DNA of 64,000 nt, taken from Lunatibacter salilacus (GTDB lineage: Bacteria > Bacteroidota > Bacteroidia > Cytophagales > Cyclobacteriaceae). Location of the stretch: NCBI RefSeq assembly GCF_009797935.1, contig NZ_VOLC01000028.1:1-64000 (forward strand). Direction: 5' to 3'. Each line of letters begins with the position of its first letter. The stretch's first letter is position 1. Below the pieces are notes generated by a model. The model had not been told where the DNA came from. It made no database searches and saw only the letters and a program-made list of their open reading frames with translations. Positions 35,305-44,380 of the stretch are shown piece by piece. A program made the position numbers and the translations under genes.

Positions 35305-37730
35305 TCAACAGGATTTTTTAGGGCGGCGTTTAGGGCTTGGGAGCTTATTGTGAGGACGGCGATTAACAGCGTAATCACTGCCGCACCCGCAAATATCCAC
35401 CAGCCCATGTCAATTCTATAGGCAAAGTTTTCCAGCCAAAGGTTCATGGCATACCAAGCAATAGGTGTAGCTAAAACAAATGCAATCAGTGTCAATTTCA
35501 CAAAATCTTTACTGAGAAGCGCCAAGATAACGGTGACATTGGCACCCATCACTTTGCGGATTCCTATTTCCTTGGTCCGCTGTTGGACTGATACCGTTAT
35601 CATTCCTAATAGACCCAGGCTGGAGAGCAAAATGCTTAAGCCACCAAATGCCACACTCAATGTCAACGCCCTGCGGTCATCCTTGTACAGCCTGTCAAAT
35701 TCCTCATCCGAAAAAGAATATTCAAAGGGATGTTCAGGGGTAAATTCATTCCATACGTTTTTGGCATGGTCCACTGCTTGAGTTGCATTTCCCGCGTTCA
35801 CCTTAACCAAATAAGAAGAAGCCCCAAATTGGTCAATACTAAACACAATCGGATCAATTTTTTCATGTAAACTCTTGTGGTGATAGTCCTTAACCACGCC
35901 AATGATAGTGCCATTTTGCTCCCAACCTGTCTGTGACGACCTAGTAGAAAATGAGGTCCCCACTACAGGTTCCTGAAGCTCAAAAATTTTAACAGCGGTT
36001 TCATTAATTATCAGGTTGTTGATGTCCGCAGTATTTTCCGCTTGAAACCACCGACCCGAAACCAGGGTTAGGTTTGCCAATTCAGCATAATCTTCATCCG
36101 CCCAAATCATGACAGCATCCAAAGGTTCTTTTTGGTCTGGGTAACCTGACCAGGAAATACTGACAGGTCGTTTCCTTTTGTCATCCAGAATTGATGCGCC
36201 ATTTACTTGGGAGACAGACTGGATGGCACTACTTGCAAGTAAACTGGTTTTAATACTGTTAACCCGGGTTCTATGGCGTTCCTGTGCCTCTACATCACCA
36301 AATCCAAATCCCAAAGGCAAAGGGACATGTAACCTAAACACCTGTTCCTTTTGGTAACTCTCTGTTTGCTGCTGAATAAAAGCAAATTGATAATAGATCG
36401 TAACAATTCCCACAAGCAGCACAACGGTAAAAACGAGTTGGCCGGTTACCAACACCTTTCTGAATCCCTGACGACTAACTCCTGCCAACACCTGGTTTTT
36501 TAACAAACCTATAGGTTTTAATGTAGCCAAAACCATAGCTGGATAAAGGCTGGTCATAATAAAAACCAGCGCAACAATCCCAAAAATTAACAATAAAATT
36601 TGAGGATTCATCAGGTTGAGTACAAGGTTTCTTTCTGCAAATACATTGAAATCAGGAAGTATCAAAAAAACCAACAACAAGGTTACACCTGCTGCCAGTA
36701 TGATGGAAAGGAAGGTTTCCACCATTACCTGAATAAATAAATGATATTTTGACGCACCCACAATTTTCCGAATCCCGATTTCCTTTATACGGGTACCGAT
36801 CCTCGCAATGGACAGGTTGACGAAATTGACGCTGGCTACCGCAAGCAGTATTATAGCAAGAATTGAAAAGACCCAAAGGTTAAGGGTGTTTCCATGCGGA
36901 ATAACCTGATCAAGAAGGCCAGTTTCAAAATGTAAATCCGTAAGGGCAATTAATCGGGTTCTCCTGGGTGAATCAGCCATCCATGGTGGCCTATTACTTT
37001 TTATGATTTCATCAATTTTTTCTTCGGCTTCTTTGACAGATGCACCTTCGAAGAGTTTTAAAAAAAGTATTTGAGAATACATTCCCCAAGATTTTTTGTC
37101 CCCTGCATCCGCAGGTCTTTCATCGTAAAGGGAATTTGAAATCAGGATGTCCTGCTGAAAGGAGGAGTTGGCCGGAATGTCTTCAATAATTGCGGCTACG
37201 TCATAGGCAACTGAATCAATATAGAGAGACTGCTCTAAAGGAGGACTGTCGCCAAAGTATTTTGCAGCCTTGGTACGGGTTAGGATAACCGAACGGGGAT
37301 TGTTGAAAAAATAATCCAAGCTTCCCCGGTGAACTTTATAATCGAACATGTGTACCCAGTCCTCGCCTACAATGAGGGCATTTGTTTCCTTGAATTGGTG
37401 GCCATTGATTTCTAATATTTTCCGCCCTAAACTGTAACCTGCCATCGCCATTTGTTCTATTTCAGGTACCTTCTCCTGAATGGCCTCTAATGTTGGGTAT
37501 GACGAAGTGCCCCCAAAAAGATATTCGGCTTTAATCGTATCATAATCAGCTCTCAAATAAATCCGGTCCGCTTCCGGATAATAGTCGTCGAAGCGCAGCT
37601 CATTTTGACTCCAAAGCAGAATAAGAACGGCTGCTGCCATGGCGACAGACAGCCCACCTATATGTATCGCTGAGCTTATTTTAGTCTGCAAAAAATACCG
37701 GAAGGCGATTTTAAAATAGTTCTTTAGCAT
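35286..37730 (-). CDS. FtsX/MacB-type ABC transporter permease 2
   Basis: 814-aa paralogue of the permease at 27184-29613 with the same order: helix 1 (about 20-42), MacB core domain, three helices (about 285-420), second periplasmic domain, three final helices, and the terminal KNPVESLRTE. The duplicated FtsX motifs ARIGTRIKEIGIRKIVGAS and RTKEIGIRKVMGANVTVILAL are clear. Sequence identity to permease 1 is concentrated in the cytoplasmic-facing helices. No ABC ATPase is adjacent. The periplasmic domains suggest export or envelope signalling; the cargo is unknown. Confidence 0.88.
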   Translation of the reverse strand: MLKNYFKIAFRYFLQTKISSAIHIGGLSVAMAAAVLILLWSQNELRFDDYYPEADRIYLRADYDTIKAEYLFGGTSSYPTLEAIQEKVPEIEQMAMAGYSLGRKILEINGHQFKETNALIVGEDWVHMFDYKVHRGSLDYFFNNPRSVILTRTKAAKYFGDSPPLEQSLYIDSVAYDVAAIIEDIPANSSFQQDILISNSLYDERPADAGDKKSWGMYSQILFLKLFEGASVKEAEEKIDEIIKSNRPPWMADSPRRTRLIALTDLHFETGLLDQVIPHGNTLNLWVFSILAIILLAVASVNFVNLSIARIGTRIKEIGIRKIVGASKYHLFIQVMVETFLSIILAAGVTLLLVFLILPDFNVFAERNLVLNLMNPQILLLIFGIVALVFIMTSLYPAMVLATLKPIGLLKNQVLAGVSRQGFRKVLVTGQLVFTVVLLVGIVTIYYQFAFIQQQTESYQKEQVFRLHVPLPLGFGFGDVEAQERHRTRVNSIKTSLLASSAIQSVSQVNGASILDDKRKRPVSISWSGYPDQKEPLDAVMIWADEDYAELANLTLVSGRWFQAENTADINNLIINETAVKIFELQEPVVGTSFSTRSSQTGWEQNGTIIGVVKDYHHKSLHEKIDPIVFSIDQFGASSYLVKVNAGNATQAVDHAKNVWNEFTPEHPFEYSFSDEEFDRLYKDDRRALTLSVAFGGLSILLSSLGLLGMITVSVQQRTKEIGIRKVMGANVTVILALLSKDFVKLTLIAFVLATPIAWYAMNLWLENFAYRIDMGWWIFAGAAVITLLIAVLTISSQALNAALKNPVESLRTE

Positions 37731-37860
37731 AATTGAGTTTATTAATGATCATCGACCAAGTCAGGTACCTCCATTTTCATTCTTCAAGAAATAATAAAGC
37801 AGGATGTCTTAATCTTAGTTTGCGATATTCATGCCAGTGAAAATAAGGTTAAATCTTCGT

Positions 37861-38083
37861 TTAGAGCCCATTTTTCAATTTGCAATCAAAAACTCCCGAA
37901 CAAAAATGATCGTATGCGGGCAAAAATACACCAACTTCAATTGGTGATATGCGTCTCCACTCCCCAACTTGTCCGGGCCCTTTGACAAACATCCCCAAAC
38001 GAAATCTAATGCCCCATGGAACCTGCGGCTTGGCATCGGCTTCCAGGTCCAATGTAATCCAATTTGAAAAAGGCTTTTATTCC
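37861..38083 (-). pseudogene. Possible 3' fragment of a deleted secreted-protein gene
   Basis: A frame open from about 38083 reads KPFSNWITLDLEADAKPQVP, then WGIRFRLGMFVKGPGQVGEW and ends KLKNGL-stop. It has protein-like composition but no start codon near its beginning and no recognised family. It follows the truncated 99-aa gene directly, so both may be the ends of one gene joined by an internal deletion. Confidence 0.3.
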
Positions 38084-38107
38084 ATTATTTTTTTAAGGCT
38101 ACTCTAA

Positions 38108-38380
38108 CTAAACTTGCTGGGTAAATCCGCCGTTAGCGGCTACGTCCCACACTTCCATGCTTTTAAAAAAAGGTTTATCCTGATCCAAATTGATCTGGAG
38201 TTTGCCCTGTTGATAGTTTTCTATCGGCCAGGTAACTTCTAGGTATTCTTGCTCTAGTTTGGCCTTGGCCTTTCCGTTTTTATCAACCTTGGACAGATCT
38301 ACCTGGGTCTGGGCGAAGACGCAGGAGCATACAAGCAAAAGTACTTTTATCAAACTGTATCGGATAAGTTGGGTTCTCAT
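38108..38380 (-). pseudogene. N-terminal fragment of a secreted protein
   Basis: About 90 residues from MRTQLIRYSLIKVLLLVCSC: a Sec signal peptide ending CVFAQTQ, then VDKNGKAKAKLEQEYLEVTW and PIENYQQGKLQINLDQDKPF. It resembles the beginning of a much larger secreted protein found beside MocA/ThuA genes in Bacteroidota, but ends abruptly (NGGFTQQV). It is the last gene of the ThuA/MocA run, 27 bp after the oxidoreductase. Family membership is from memory and uncertain. Confidence 0.5.
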
Positions 38381-38434
38381 GGGTATCGAAAGCCGATACC
38401 CATGCAAATAGATAATTACTCCATACTTCTTCTG

Positions 38435-39550
38435 TTAATCAAATACAGGAATGGTAATCCTTTCTCCGCCTTTCATAGCGGATTCATGGGCGCAGATCCC
38501 CGCACAGGTGTAGTTTGCGGCTTTGACGGCATCTACGGCAGAATCCCGTCCCTCGACCATGGCAGCTACAAACTCCTGGACCAGGTGTGGATGTGATCCG
38601 CCATGTCCGGCACCCTGTAGGAAAGATACATGGTTGGGGTCGTCTATTTTTTCTCTTTTAGTAAAGTGTTTTATCGGCTCTATCAACAGTTCATCCGTAT
38701 CCGGAACGTCGATCCTGCGGGCGTTTTCCCCCCCGTCAAATATCACATGACTTTCATCCTCCAATTGTTCCCATTCGAAAGACATCTTGGTACCATACAC
38801 GTCATAGGATTCTCTATATTGCCTCACCACGTCAAAAAGAGAGCGGGTAGCTTCTGCCACAACATCAGAATCTTTAAGGGTAAACGTAGCCGTTTCAACC
38901 GCAAAGGGTGATCCGTATCGTTTGGCTAGATCTTCGGATAGCCTACCTGACCCATGGCAAACCACCGTTTCCGCAATCGTATTGTTGATTCGTAATAGGG
39001 GAGATATAGCGTGGGTGCCGTTTAGCATAGGAGGGAAGCCTTTCCAATATTCCGCCCAGCCTTCCATACTCATATCTTGGATGTGGGAGCCGCGGACAAA
39101 CTGAATCTTACCCAATTCACCGCTTTCCGCCAGTTTAAGTCCATAAAGGAATTCCCGGGTATAAAGAGCCGTCTCCATCATCATATAGACTTTGTTGGCT
39201 TTCTTTTTGGCTTCCACGATGGCCTTACAATCTTCCACAGTCATGGCCATGGGGATGGTGCAGGCAGTATGCTTGTTGCCGTTAAGCGAAGCAATAGTCA
39301 TTTTGGCGTGCTCCGGCACAGGCGTAACTATATGGATGGCATCCACATCCTCTCTCTTAGGCACGTCTTCAAAATTGGTAAAGCAAAGGTCCCTGTTTAA
39401 GTTGAATTTCGTAGCCAACTCATCGAGGGTTTTCTGATTTCGGGTACAAATGCCGACCTCTTTGATATTGGGGTGACTTTGATAAATAGGGATAAACTCT
39501 TTTCCGAATCCCATCCCAACAATGACAACAGTGAATTTTTTTTGACTCAT
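38435..39550 (-). CDS. Gfo/Idh/MocA family oxidoreductase
   Basis: 371-aa NAD(P)-dependent oxidoreductase. The N-terminal Rossmann fold starts VVIVGMGFGKEFIPIYQSHP; the dinucleotide-domain region DVDAIHIVTPVPEHAKMTIA and the AMTVEDCKAIVEAKKKANKV segment are typical. The C-terminal alpha/beta domain carries family-specific sequence (HDMSMEGWAEYWKGFPPM-like stretch). There is no Tat or Sec signal, so it is cytoplasmic. Such enzymes oxidise or reduce sugar hydroxyls, often forming 3-keto sugars. It lies in a same-strand run with two ThuA-domain genes. Confidence 0.85.
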   Translation of the reverse strand: MSQKKFTVVIVGMGFGKEFIPIYQSHPNIKEVGICTRNQKTLDELATKFNLNRDLCFTNFEDVPKREDVDAIHIVTPVPEHAKMTIASLNGNKHTACTIPMAMTVEDCKAIVEAKKKANKVYMMMETALYTREFLYGLKLAESGELGKIQFVRGSHIQDMSMEGWAEYWKGFPPMLNGTHAISPLLRINNTIAETVVCHGSGRLSEDLAKRYGSPFAVETATFTLKDSDVVAEATRSLFDVVRQYRESYDVYGTKMSFEWEQLEDESHVIFDGGENARRIDVPDTDELLIEPIKHFTKREKIDDPNHVSFLQGAGHGGSHPHLVQEFVAAMVEGRDSAVDAVKAANYTCAGICAHESAMKGGERITIPVFD

Positions 39551-39582
39551 TTTTTAGCTGAATTTTTTAGTATGCGGATTAT

Positions 39583-40338
39583 TTATTTAGCAACCCATCG
39601 GATTGCGTTCGTAAGCAGTTTATGATAGGCATCCAAGTCATGGGACTCTCCATCGTGACCCAATGCAATTCCCACTATCTTTGTCTTTGGGTGATTGACT
39701 ACAAAAACCGAAGGGTAAGTATCCGGTTTGTCACTTTTAGCGGTGGCCAACACTTGGATTCCGGGACCTTTTGGGTCCACTTTATAGTAATACAATTCAT
39801 CCTTCAGCGTGAATTTTGCGGGAACTCCTTTCATTACCGGGTGCTTTTTGTCTGTGACAGTCACTTCGAACTCCCCATACCGATCATGGCCTCTAGATCC
39901 CCCGCTGACTATATTTAGATTATACTCTGGCCAATCCGCCCAGTTATACCAAAGGGCAGCATGACCCAAAACAAGCCCTTTACCGCTGTCCGCAAACGCC
40001 ATAATAGCTTCGCGGGTTTTAGGGTCTTTAAAAGGTTGATTGTTGGTCAGGTAAAGCACGTCGATATCCTCCAATTGATCCAAGACCGAATCGGTATCAT
40101 CGGTGTAAGTAACATCTGCGAAGTTCTTCTTTCGTAAGATCTCCACATCCCTGCCCTTATACCAAGTATCGAAATCATGCGATTCTCCACCGCCAACCAT
40201 CAATACTTTGATCGGGTTTTTTGGTGGATCCGCATACACATGTCCAATTAGACCCGCACAAATCAGCAGGATTAGCACTACTAGCCTGAAAAATCCATCT
40301 GTTGATAGGAAGGTCTCGGCAAACTTATTTTTTTTCAT
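39583..40338 (-). CDS. Secreted ThuA-domain protein
   Basis: 251-aa protein from the ATG at 40338 (the frame extends to 40419 but the extra residues hide the signal peptide). Signal peptide about residues 1-35 (RLVVLILLICAGLIGHVYAD), then a ThuA/class I glutamine-amidotransferase-like fold: VLMVGGGESHDFDTWYKGRD, SGKGLVLGHAALWYNWADWP and VVNHPKTKIVGIALGHDGESHD. ThuA-like proteins act in sugar (trehalose-type or keto-sugar) use; the exact reaction is uncertain. It sits between the cupredoxin and MocA genes. Confidence 0.82.
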   Translation of the reverse strand: MKKNKFAETFLSTDGFFRLVVLILLICAGLIGHVYADPPKNPIKVLMVGGGESHDFDTWYKGRDVEILRKKNFADVTYTDDTDSVLDQLEDIDVLYLTNNQPFKDPKTREAIMAFADSGKGLVLGHAALWYNWADWPEYNLNIVSGGSRGHDRYGEFEVTVTDKKHPVMKGVPAKFTLKDELYYYKVDPKGPGIQVLATAKSDKPDTYPSVFVVNHPKTKIVGIALGHDGESHDLDAYHKLLTNAIRWVAK

Positions 40339-40358
40339 ATAGGTAACTTTAGGGGTTT

Positions 40359-40961
40359 TTAAGATTTTTCTACCACCATGATTCCACTCATCATACGCCA
40401 GTGACCGGGAAAGGTGCATACAAAGGGATAGTTGCCAGGCGTGGTCGGGGCGGTAAATTTGAGCGTGTACACTTCATTTGGTCCCAGCATTTCCGTTGCA
40501 AAAAGCACCTCCGGCATATCTGGAACGTAGTGTTTTTCAGATGCCTTCGGGTCTCTGAGCATGGCGTCTGCGGCTTCACCTACTTTTTGGAGGGTGTTTG
40601 GTTTAAGGATCAACAGGTTATGCTGCATCCCATCCAAATTGTCCAATTCGAGAATGATTTTCTTTCCGGCCTTTACAGTAATGGTATCTTGATCAAACTT
40701 CATCAGTTCAGGTACGACCTCTAACCAAATGGTCGTCGCATCATCCTGTTCGATTTTCACCCGTTCAGATAAAGTCGGATAAGGGGGGATACGATTTGAC
40801 TTAGAAAACTCCGAAATCAAATTTGTGGTACCATTGCACATGGTCATTGCATCCAAATCTACCCCTACCTCAATACTTTTACTTTTTTGAGATGATGTAT
40901 TACCTGCAACCCCCAACAGGCAAGCTGATAATACCAGGGTTAATACTCCTTGTTGAATCAT
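40359..40961 (-). CDS. Azurin/plastocyanin-like cupredoxin
   Basis: 200-aa exported protein with a leader (LVLSACLLGVAGN). The copper-binding fold covers about 95-200: first His in DGMQHNLLIL, then the Cys-His-Met loop FVCTFPGHWRMM, giving type-1 copper ligands His-Cys-His-Met. It is likely the electron carrier for the adjacent PVC-type dehydrogenase. Stand-alone homologues are smaller; the N-terminal 80 residues here are an extension. It lies 17 bp downstream of the 1052-aa gene, in an operon-like arrangement. Confidence 0.88.
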   Translation of the reverse strand: MIQQGVLTLVLSACLLGVAGNTSSQKSKSIEVGVDLDAMTMCNGTTNLISEFSKSNRIPPYPTLSERVKIEQDDATTIWLEVVPELMKFDQDTITVKAGKKIILELDNLDGMQHNLLILKPNTLQKVGEAADAMLRDPKASEKHYVPDMPEVLFATEMLGPNEVYTLKFTAPTTPGNYPFVCTFPGHWRMMSGIMVVEKS

Positions 40962-40978
40962 AGTAATTTATTGTTGGT

Positions 40979-43900
40979 TTAATTTAATTCCAAAACCAGC
41001 CCCTGTAAATTGCCTTCAAAGGGAAAGTCTTTCTCATAGCTAGCTACATTGTCCTCACCGCCAAGGTCCCTTCCGGACCGTACACTTGGAAACACAGGAG
41101 ATTTAAATAGCGGAACAGCGGATGCTGATGCGTAGATTTCGTCATTTACAAGAAGGCTGAGTTTGCCGTTACGTTCCAAACTGATTTTTACATCAAAACT
41201 GTCCGGTAGCTCTCTACCCTTGGAAGTTAGGGTGGTTGATTGGCCGTTCTGCATCAGGTCAAATATCAGTTGGCCATCCTTTATATACAAGGAATAACCG
41301 GACTGACGGTTGCCATGTGCCAAAATTACCCCGGAAGGGTTTTCATCTCTTCTTCCCGAAATATTGGCTTTAATCCGTATTTCCTTATCGGTCAAATCCG
41401 GTGAATACTGAAGTTGGTTTCGTCTTCCCAACTCATACCTTTCGGTAGCTACCCCGGTCAAAAGTCTTGCCAGCAACCCGGAAGCCTGTCCAGCCTTGGA
41501 TGCATGTGCGGTAAATGCTTCGCTATGTACGGAAGTTGCCGCAAAAAGGGCTTTGATCAACCAGTCATCCTGTGCATTTTCTTTTATATCAGCGGCTTCA
41601 GCCAGCATCTGACCAACTTCAGGAGAGGTTGGCATAGTAGCAAGTTCCAAGAACGCGTGCATTCTTACATTGAGGTTGGGATCCTTTGTCAGTCCGGCCT
41701 GCTGTATGGCGTTTAAGGTCTGCTCAGTCTTTGGCAAAGTGGCTAATGCTGCTTTTTTCACGCCGGCGGCCGGGTGCTTTAAAGCATCTTGCACCGCTTT
41801 TATGGCCTGAGGGTTATTTCCCTCCAGTTCTCCCATGCCATGAAGTGTCCAAATGGCATGTACGGCCGGACCGTTAAGTCCTATCTCGTCAACAGATTTG
41901 TCGTTTATAAGGGCGATCAGATCGGGAATCACAGCCTTGTTTTTTGATTCCACCAAAAGACGCTGCCCAGTCATTCTCCAAAACATATTACTGTGGGATA
42001 GCGCATCCACTAGTCCGTCTGAGTCCTCCTTTGCAAGGGTCATGGGTGCATTCTTCTTGGCATTTTTGTAGATAACCCGGTAAATTCTACCGTGGTTGGT
42101 ATCCCTTAGCTCACTGTGAAATGCATTGCCCTGTCCATGGGGTTGGTCTTCAAATGGCAGCACCATCCTGGAAGGTGCCTGCCGCTCTACAAACACATTA
42201 TGTTGAATGATAAAATTATACCAATCCGCTACCCAAACAGCCCCGTCCGGTCCAACGGCGGAGTATACAGGACCAAACCATTCATCGGAGCTGGCCAATA
42301 GGCTCCAACCGTCTTTTTCAGCAAATCCCGCTCCTGAAGGCTCTATAATGGCGTTGTGTGTAAGGCGGATAGTGGGTTCGTTTACAAAGGCTATTCTGTT
42401 CCAGTATTCTTTTGGAAAATCCCTTGCGGTATAGAAATTGATTCCGGCTGCCGAGGTAAAACCACCTACCACATCTACTTGACGTAGGTTGGGTGTCAGG
42501 GAATGTCCGTCATAGTGCCCGTCGATTTTTTGAATTGATTGTATTTGAAAGGGTGGCTTGTCTTCCTCTTCTGTCGCCTCTGGCAGGCTTCGTTGTAAAT
42601 ACTTCGCAGGTACAGAATAGTATGCGGCATGGGTATTGTTGGCCGTGGAAATAAAAACGTTGTTGTCCTCTGTAAAACCAAGACCCCAAGTATTATTACT
42701 GGTGGAAGCAAGGTATTCAAAATCCTTTCCGTCAGGCTTCAAATTATAAAGTCCCTGCGGAAATGACATTCTTTGTCCATTTACTGTCCCTTTAAATCCG
42801 GAGTAGCCGGTCACCCCCCAGATTTTATTGTCAAAGCCATATTGCAAGTTGGAAGGGCCGGCATGGGTGTCGTTTTTCCCCCATCCTGTCATAATTACCT
42901 CCCGGACATCTGCTACATCATCGCCGTCTGTGTCCTTTAAGAAAACGAAATCCGGTGCCATGGATACGATAACCCCTCCGTTGGCAAATACCATGCTCGT
43001 AGGAATGTTAAGGCCGTCAGCAAATACAGTGAACTTGTCCGCCCTTCCGTCGCCGTTGGTATCCTCGCAGATTTTGATCCGGTCATTAGCCTCGCCGTCC
43101 GTTTCTTTGAATGTATTGGGGTAATCTACAGATTCCACGATCCACAACCTCCCTCTTTCATCCCAAGCCATGGCAATGGGATTCTGTATATCCGGTTCAG
43201 AAGCAAACAGGCTGATTTCAAAATCTATGGGCTTTTGGATAAGTTTTTGGGATTCAGAAGGAGATAGGGCTGGCTGTATACGGGGAACTTCATACCTTTT
43301 GGTGAAATCTGAGATAGGTTCATCGTAAATGGATACTTGAGGGATATTCAAAGCGGCAATGCTTTGTTGTATACCTTCGCCCATTGCCCAAAGGATTCCG
43401 TTTTTCACTAAATTTAGAAAATCCAGGTTTTGCCAGGTCCGCTCATCGTGTCCATATGCTGTATAAAAAACCCTTCCCTGACCAACGTTTCTTACCCAGG
43501 TATACGGTTCTGATTTACCATTTTCTTCCCGAATCATCAATACGTCCATATCCTCGTTAATCCGCTGATGCACGTAGGTTTCGTCCCCGGTAGTAAATTC
43601 ATTGATGCCTTGCATAATGGGATGGTCGGCTTTGACAATTTTACCTGTAAACTCCCCCTCACCATGCGAGGCAAACTGACCGCCAATGGTGTTGATATAC
43701 CAGTCTGAGTTTTTAAAGCAGCCTGTTGCCGAATGAAGTGGGATTAAGCCTTTTCCGGATTCCACAAATGCTTTCATGGCAGCTTCCTGATCCGGTGAAA
43801 GGTGCTCGTGGTTGGCATAGATCACCAAGCCATCGAATTTTGCAAGGTTTTCGGAATTGAGGTCTTCCGTAGTTTCGGTATAAGTTAGATTGATGCCACT

Positions 43901-44137
43901 GATAAAAATCGCCGTTGCCAGCCAAGGTGCAAACCTTCCCGAGTCATGATGTTCGCTATCGTGTCCGAGAAATAGGATTTCAGCTCTGCGGGGTTTTATG
44001 TCTTCGGCATACTCTCCTCCTGTTTTGCGAATATTTGTTTTGTCGGTGCATTGGAAAGCAAGTAAACCTATAAAAAAGAGCAACAGCAACCTTCGAGAAG
44101 TATGCTTGATATTTTGGCTTTTTTGGGATTTTGTCAT
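40979..44137 (-). CDS. ThuA-PVC dehydrogenase fusion lipoprotein with C-terminal LamG-like domain
   Basis: 1052-aa lipoprotein (lipobox LAFQC). Residues about 45-260 form a ThuA domain (EILFLGHDSEHHDSGRFAPW, GLIPLHSATGCF). A TIGR02604-type beta-propeller dehydrogenase follows (about 300-690) with calcium-type loops DTNGDGRADK and DTDGDDVADV. A HEAT-like region (about 700-880) and a concanavalin-like domain (about 900-1052; SGRDLGGEDNVASYEKDFPF, similar to the arylsulfatase C-terminal fold) complete it. There is no CXXCH heme motif, unlike the 4602 gene; the cupredoxin next door may take the electrons. Likely an envelope sugar dehydrogenase. Confidence 0.85.
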   Translation of the reverse strand: MTKSQKSQNIKHTSRRLLLLFFIGLLAFQCTDKTNIRKTGGEYAEDIKPRRAEILFLGHDSEHHDSGRFAPWLATAIFISGINLTYTETTEDLNSENLAKFDGLVIYANHEHLSPDQEAAMKAFVESGKGLIPLHSATGCFKNSDWYINTIGGQFASHGEGEFTGKIVKADHPIMQGINEFTTGDETYVHQRINEDMDVLMIREENGKSEPYTWVRNVGQGRVFYTAYGHDERTWQNLDFLNLVKNGILWAMGEGIQQSIAALNIPQVSIYDEPISDFTKRYEVPRIQPALSPSESQKLIQKPIDFEISLFASEPDIQNPIAMAWDERGRLWIVESVDYPNTFKETDGEANDRIKICEDTNGDGRADKFTVFADGLNIPTSMVFANGGVIVSMAPDFVFLKDTDGDDVADVREVIMTGWGKNDTHAGPSNLQYGFDNKIWGVTGYSGFKGTVNGQRMSFPQGLYNLKPDGKDFEYLASTSNNTWGLGFTEDNNVFISTANNTHAAYYSVPAKYLQRSLPEATEEEDKPPFQIQSIQKIDGHYDGHSLTPNLRQVDVVGGFTSAAGINFYTARDFPKEYWNRIAFVNEPTIRLTHNAIIEPSGAGFAEKDGWSLLASSDEWFGPVYSAVGPDGAVWVADWYNFIIQHNVFVERQAPSRMVLPFEDQPHGQGNAFHSELRDTNHGRIYRVIYKNAKKNAPMTLAKEDSDGLVDALSHSNMFWRMTGQRLLVESKNKAVIPDLIALINDKSVDEIGLNGPAVHAIWTLHGMGELEGNNPQAIKAVQDALKHPAAGVKKAALATLPKTEQTLNAIQQAGLTKDPNLNVRMHAFLELATMPTSPEVGQMLAEAADIKENAQDDWLIKALFAATSVHSEAFTAHASKAGQASGLLARLLTGVATERYELGRRNQLQYSPDLTDKEIRIKANISGRRDENPSGVILAHGNRQSGYSLYIKDGQLIFDLMQNGQSTTLTSKGRELPDSFDVKISLERNGKLSLLVNDEIYASASAVPLFKSPVFPSVRSGRDLGGEDNVASYEKDFPFEGNLQGLVLELN

Positions 44138-44301
44138 TGGGTTTTTAGGGGGTAAAATGATGCTGATACTTGCGGGGGAAAACTATCCTATTTTATTTTT
44201 GAGTGCTAGTTTGTCGGGTTTTTTACAAGGGTACATTGTCTTTCTTATTTGCGTTTTGCTTTGCTGTCATTTGACCGTAGTTCACAATCAATTAATTTAA
44301 A

Positions 44302-44311
44302 CAACCGGTTG
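44302..44311. promoter_or_regulatory. Candidate LacI-family operator
   Basis: Perfect 10-bp palindrome CAACCGGTTG with the central CG typical of LacI/GalR operators, within AAACAACCGGTTGCGTAAAC. It lies about 165 bp upstream of the 1052-aa gene, between it and the LacI-family gene. Function is inferred. Confidence 0.5.
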
Positions 44312-44380
44312 CGTAAACTTACAGATTATTTTTAATTTGACAACGTTGAAGGTATGGTTTTTTGGTTGAAAAGACCCCCA

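Noticed and set aside
27184-37730. Complete tripartite ABC exporter
   Set aside because: Two permeases are present, but no ABC ATPase, periplasmic adaptor or TolC-like gene lies between or beside them.
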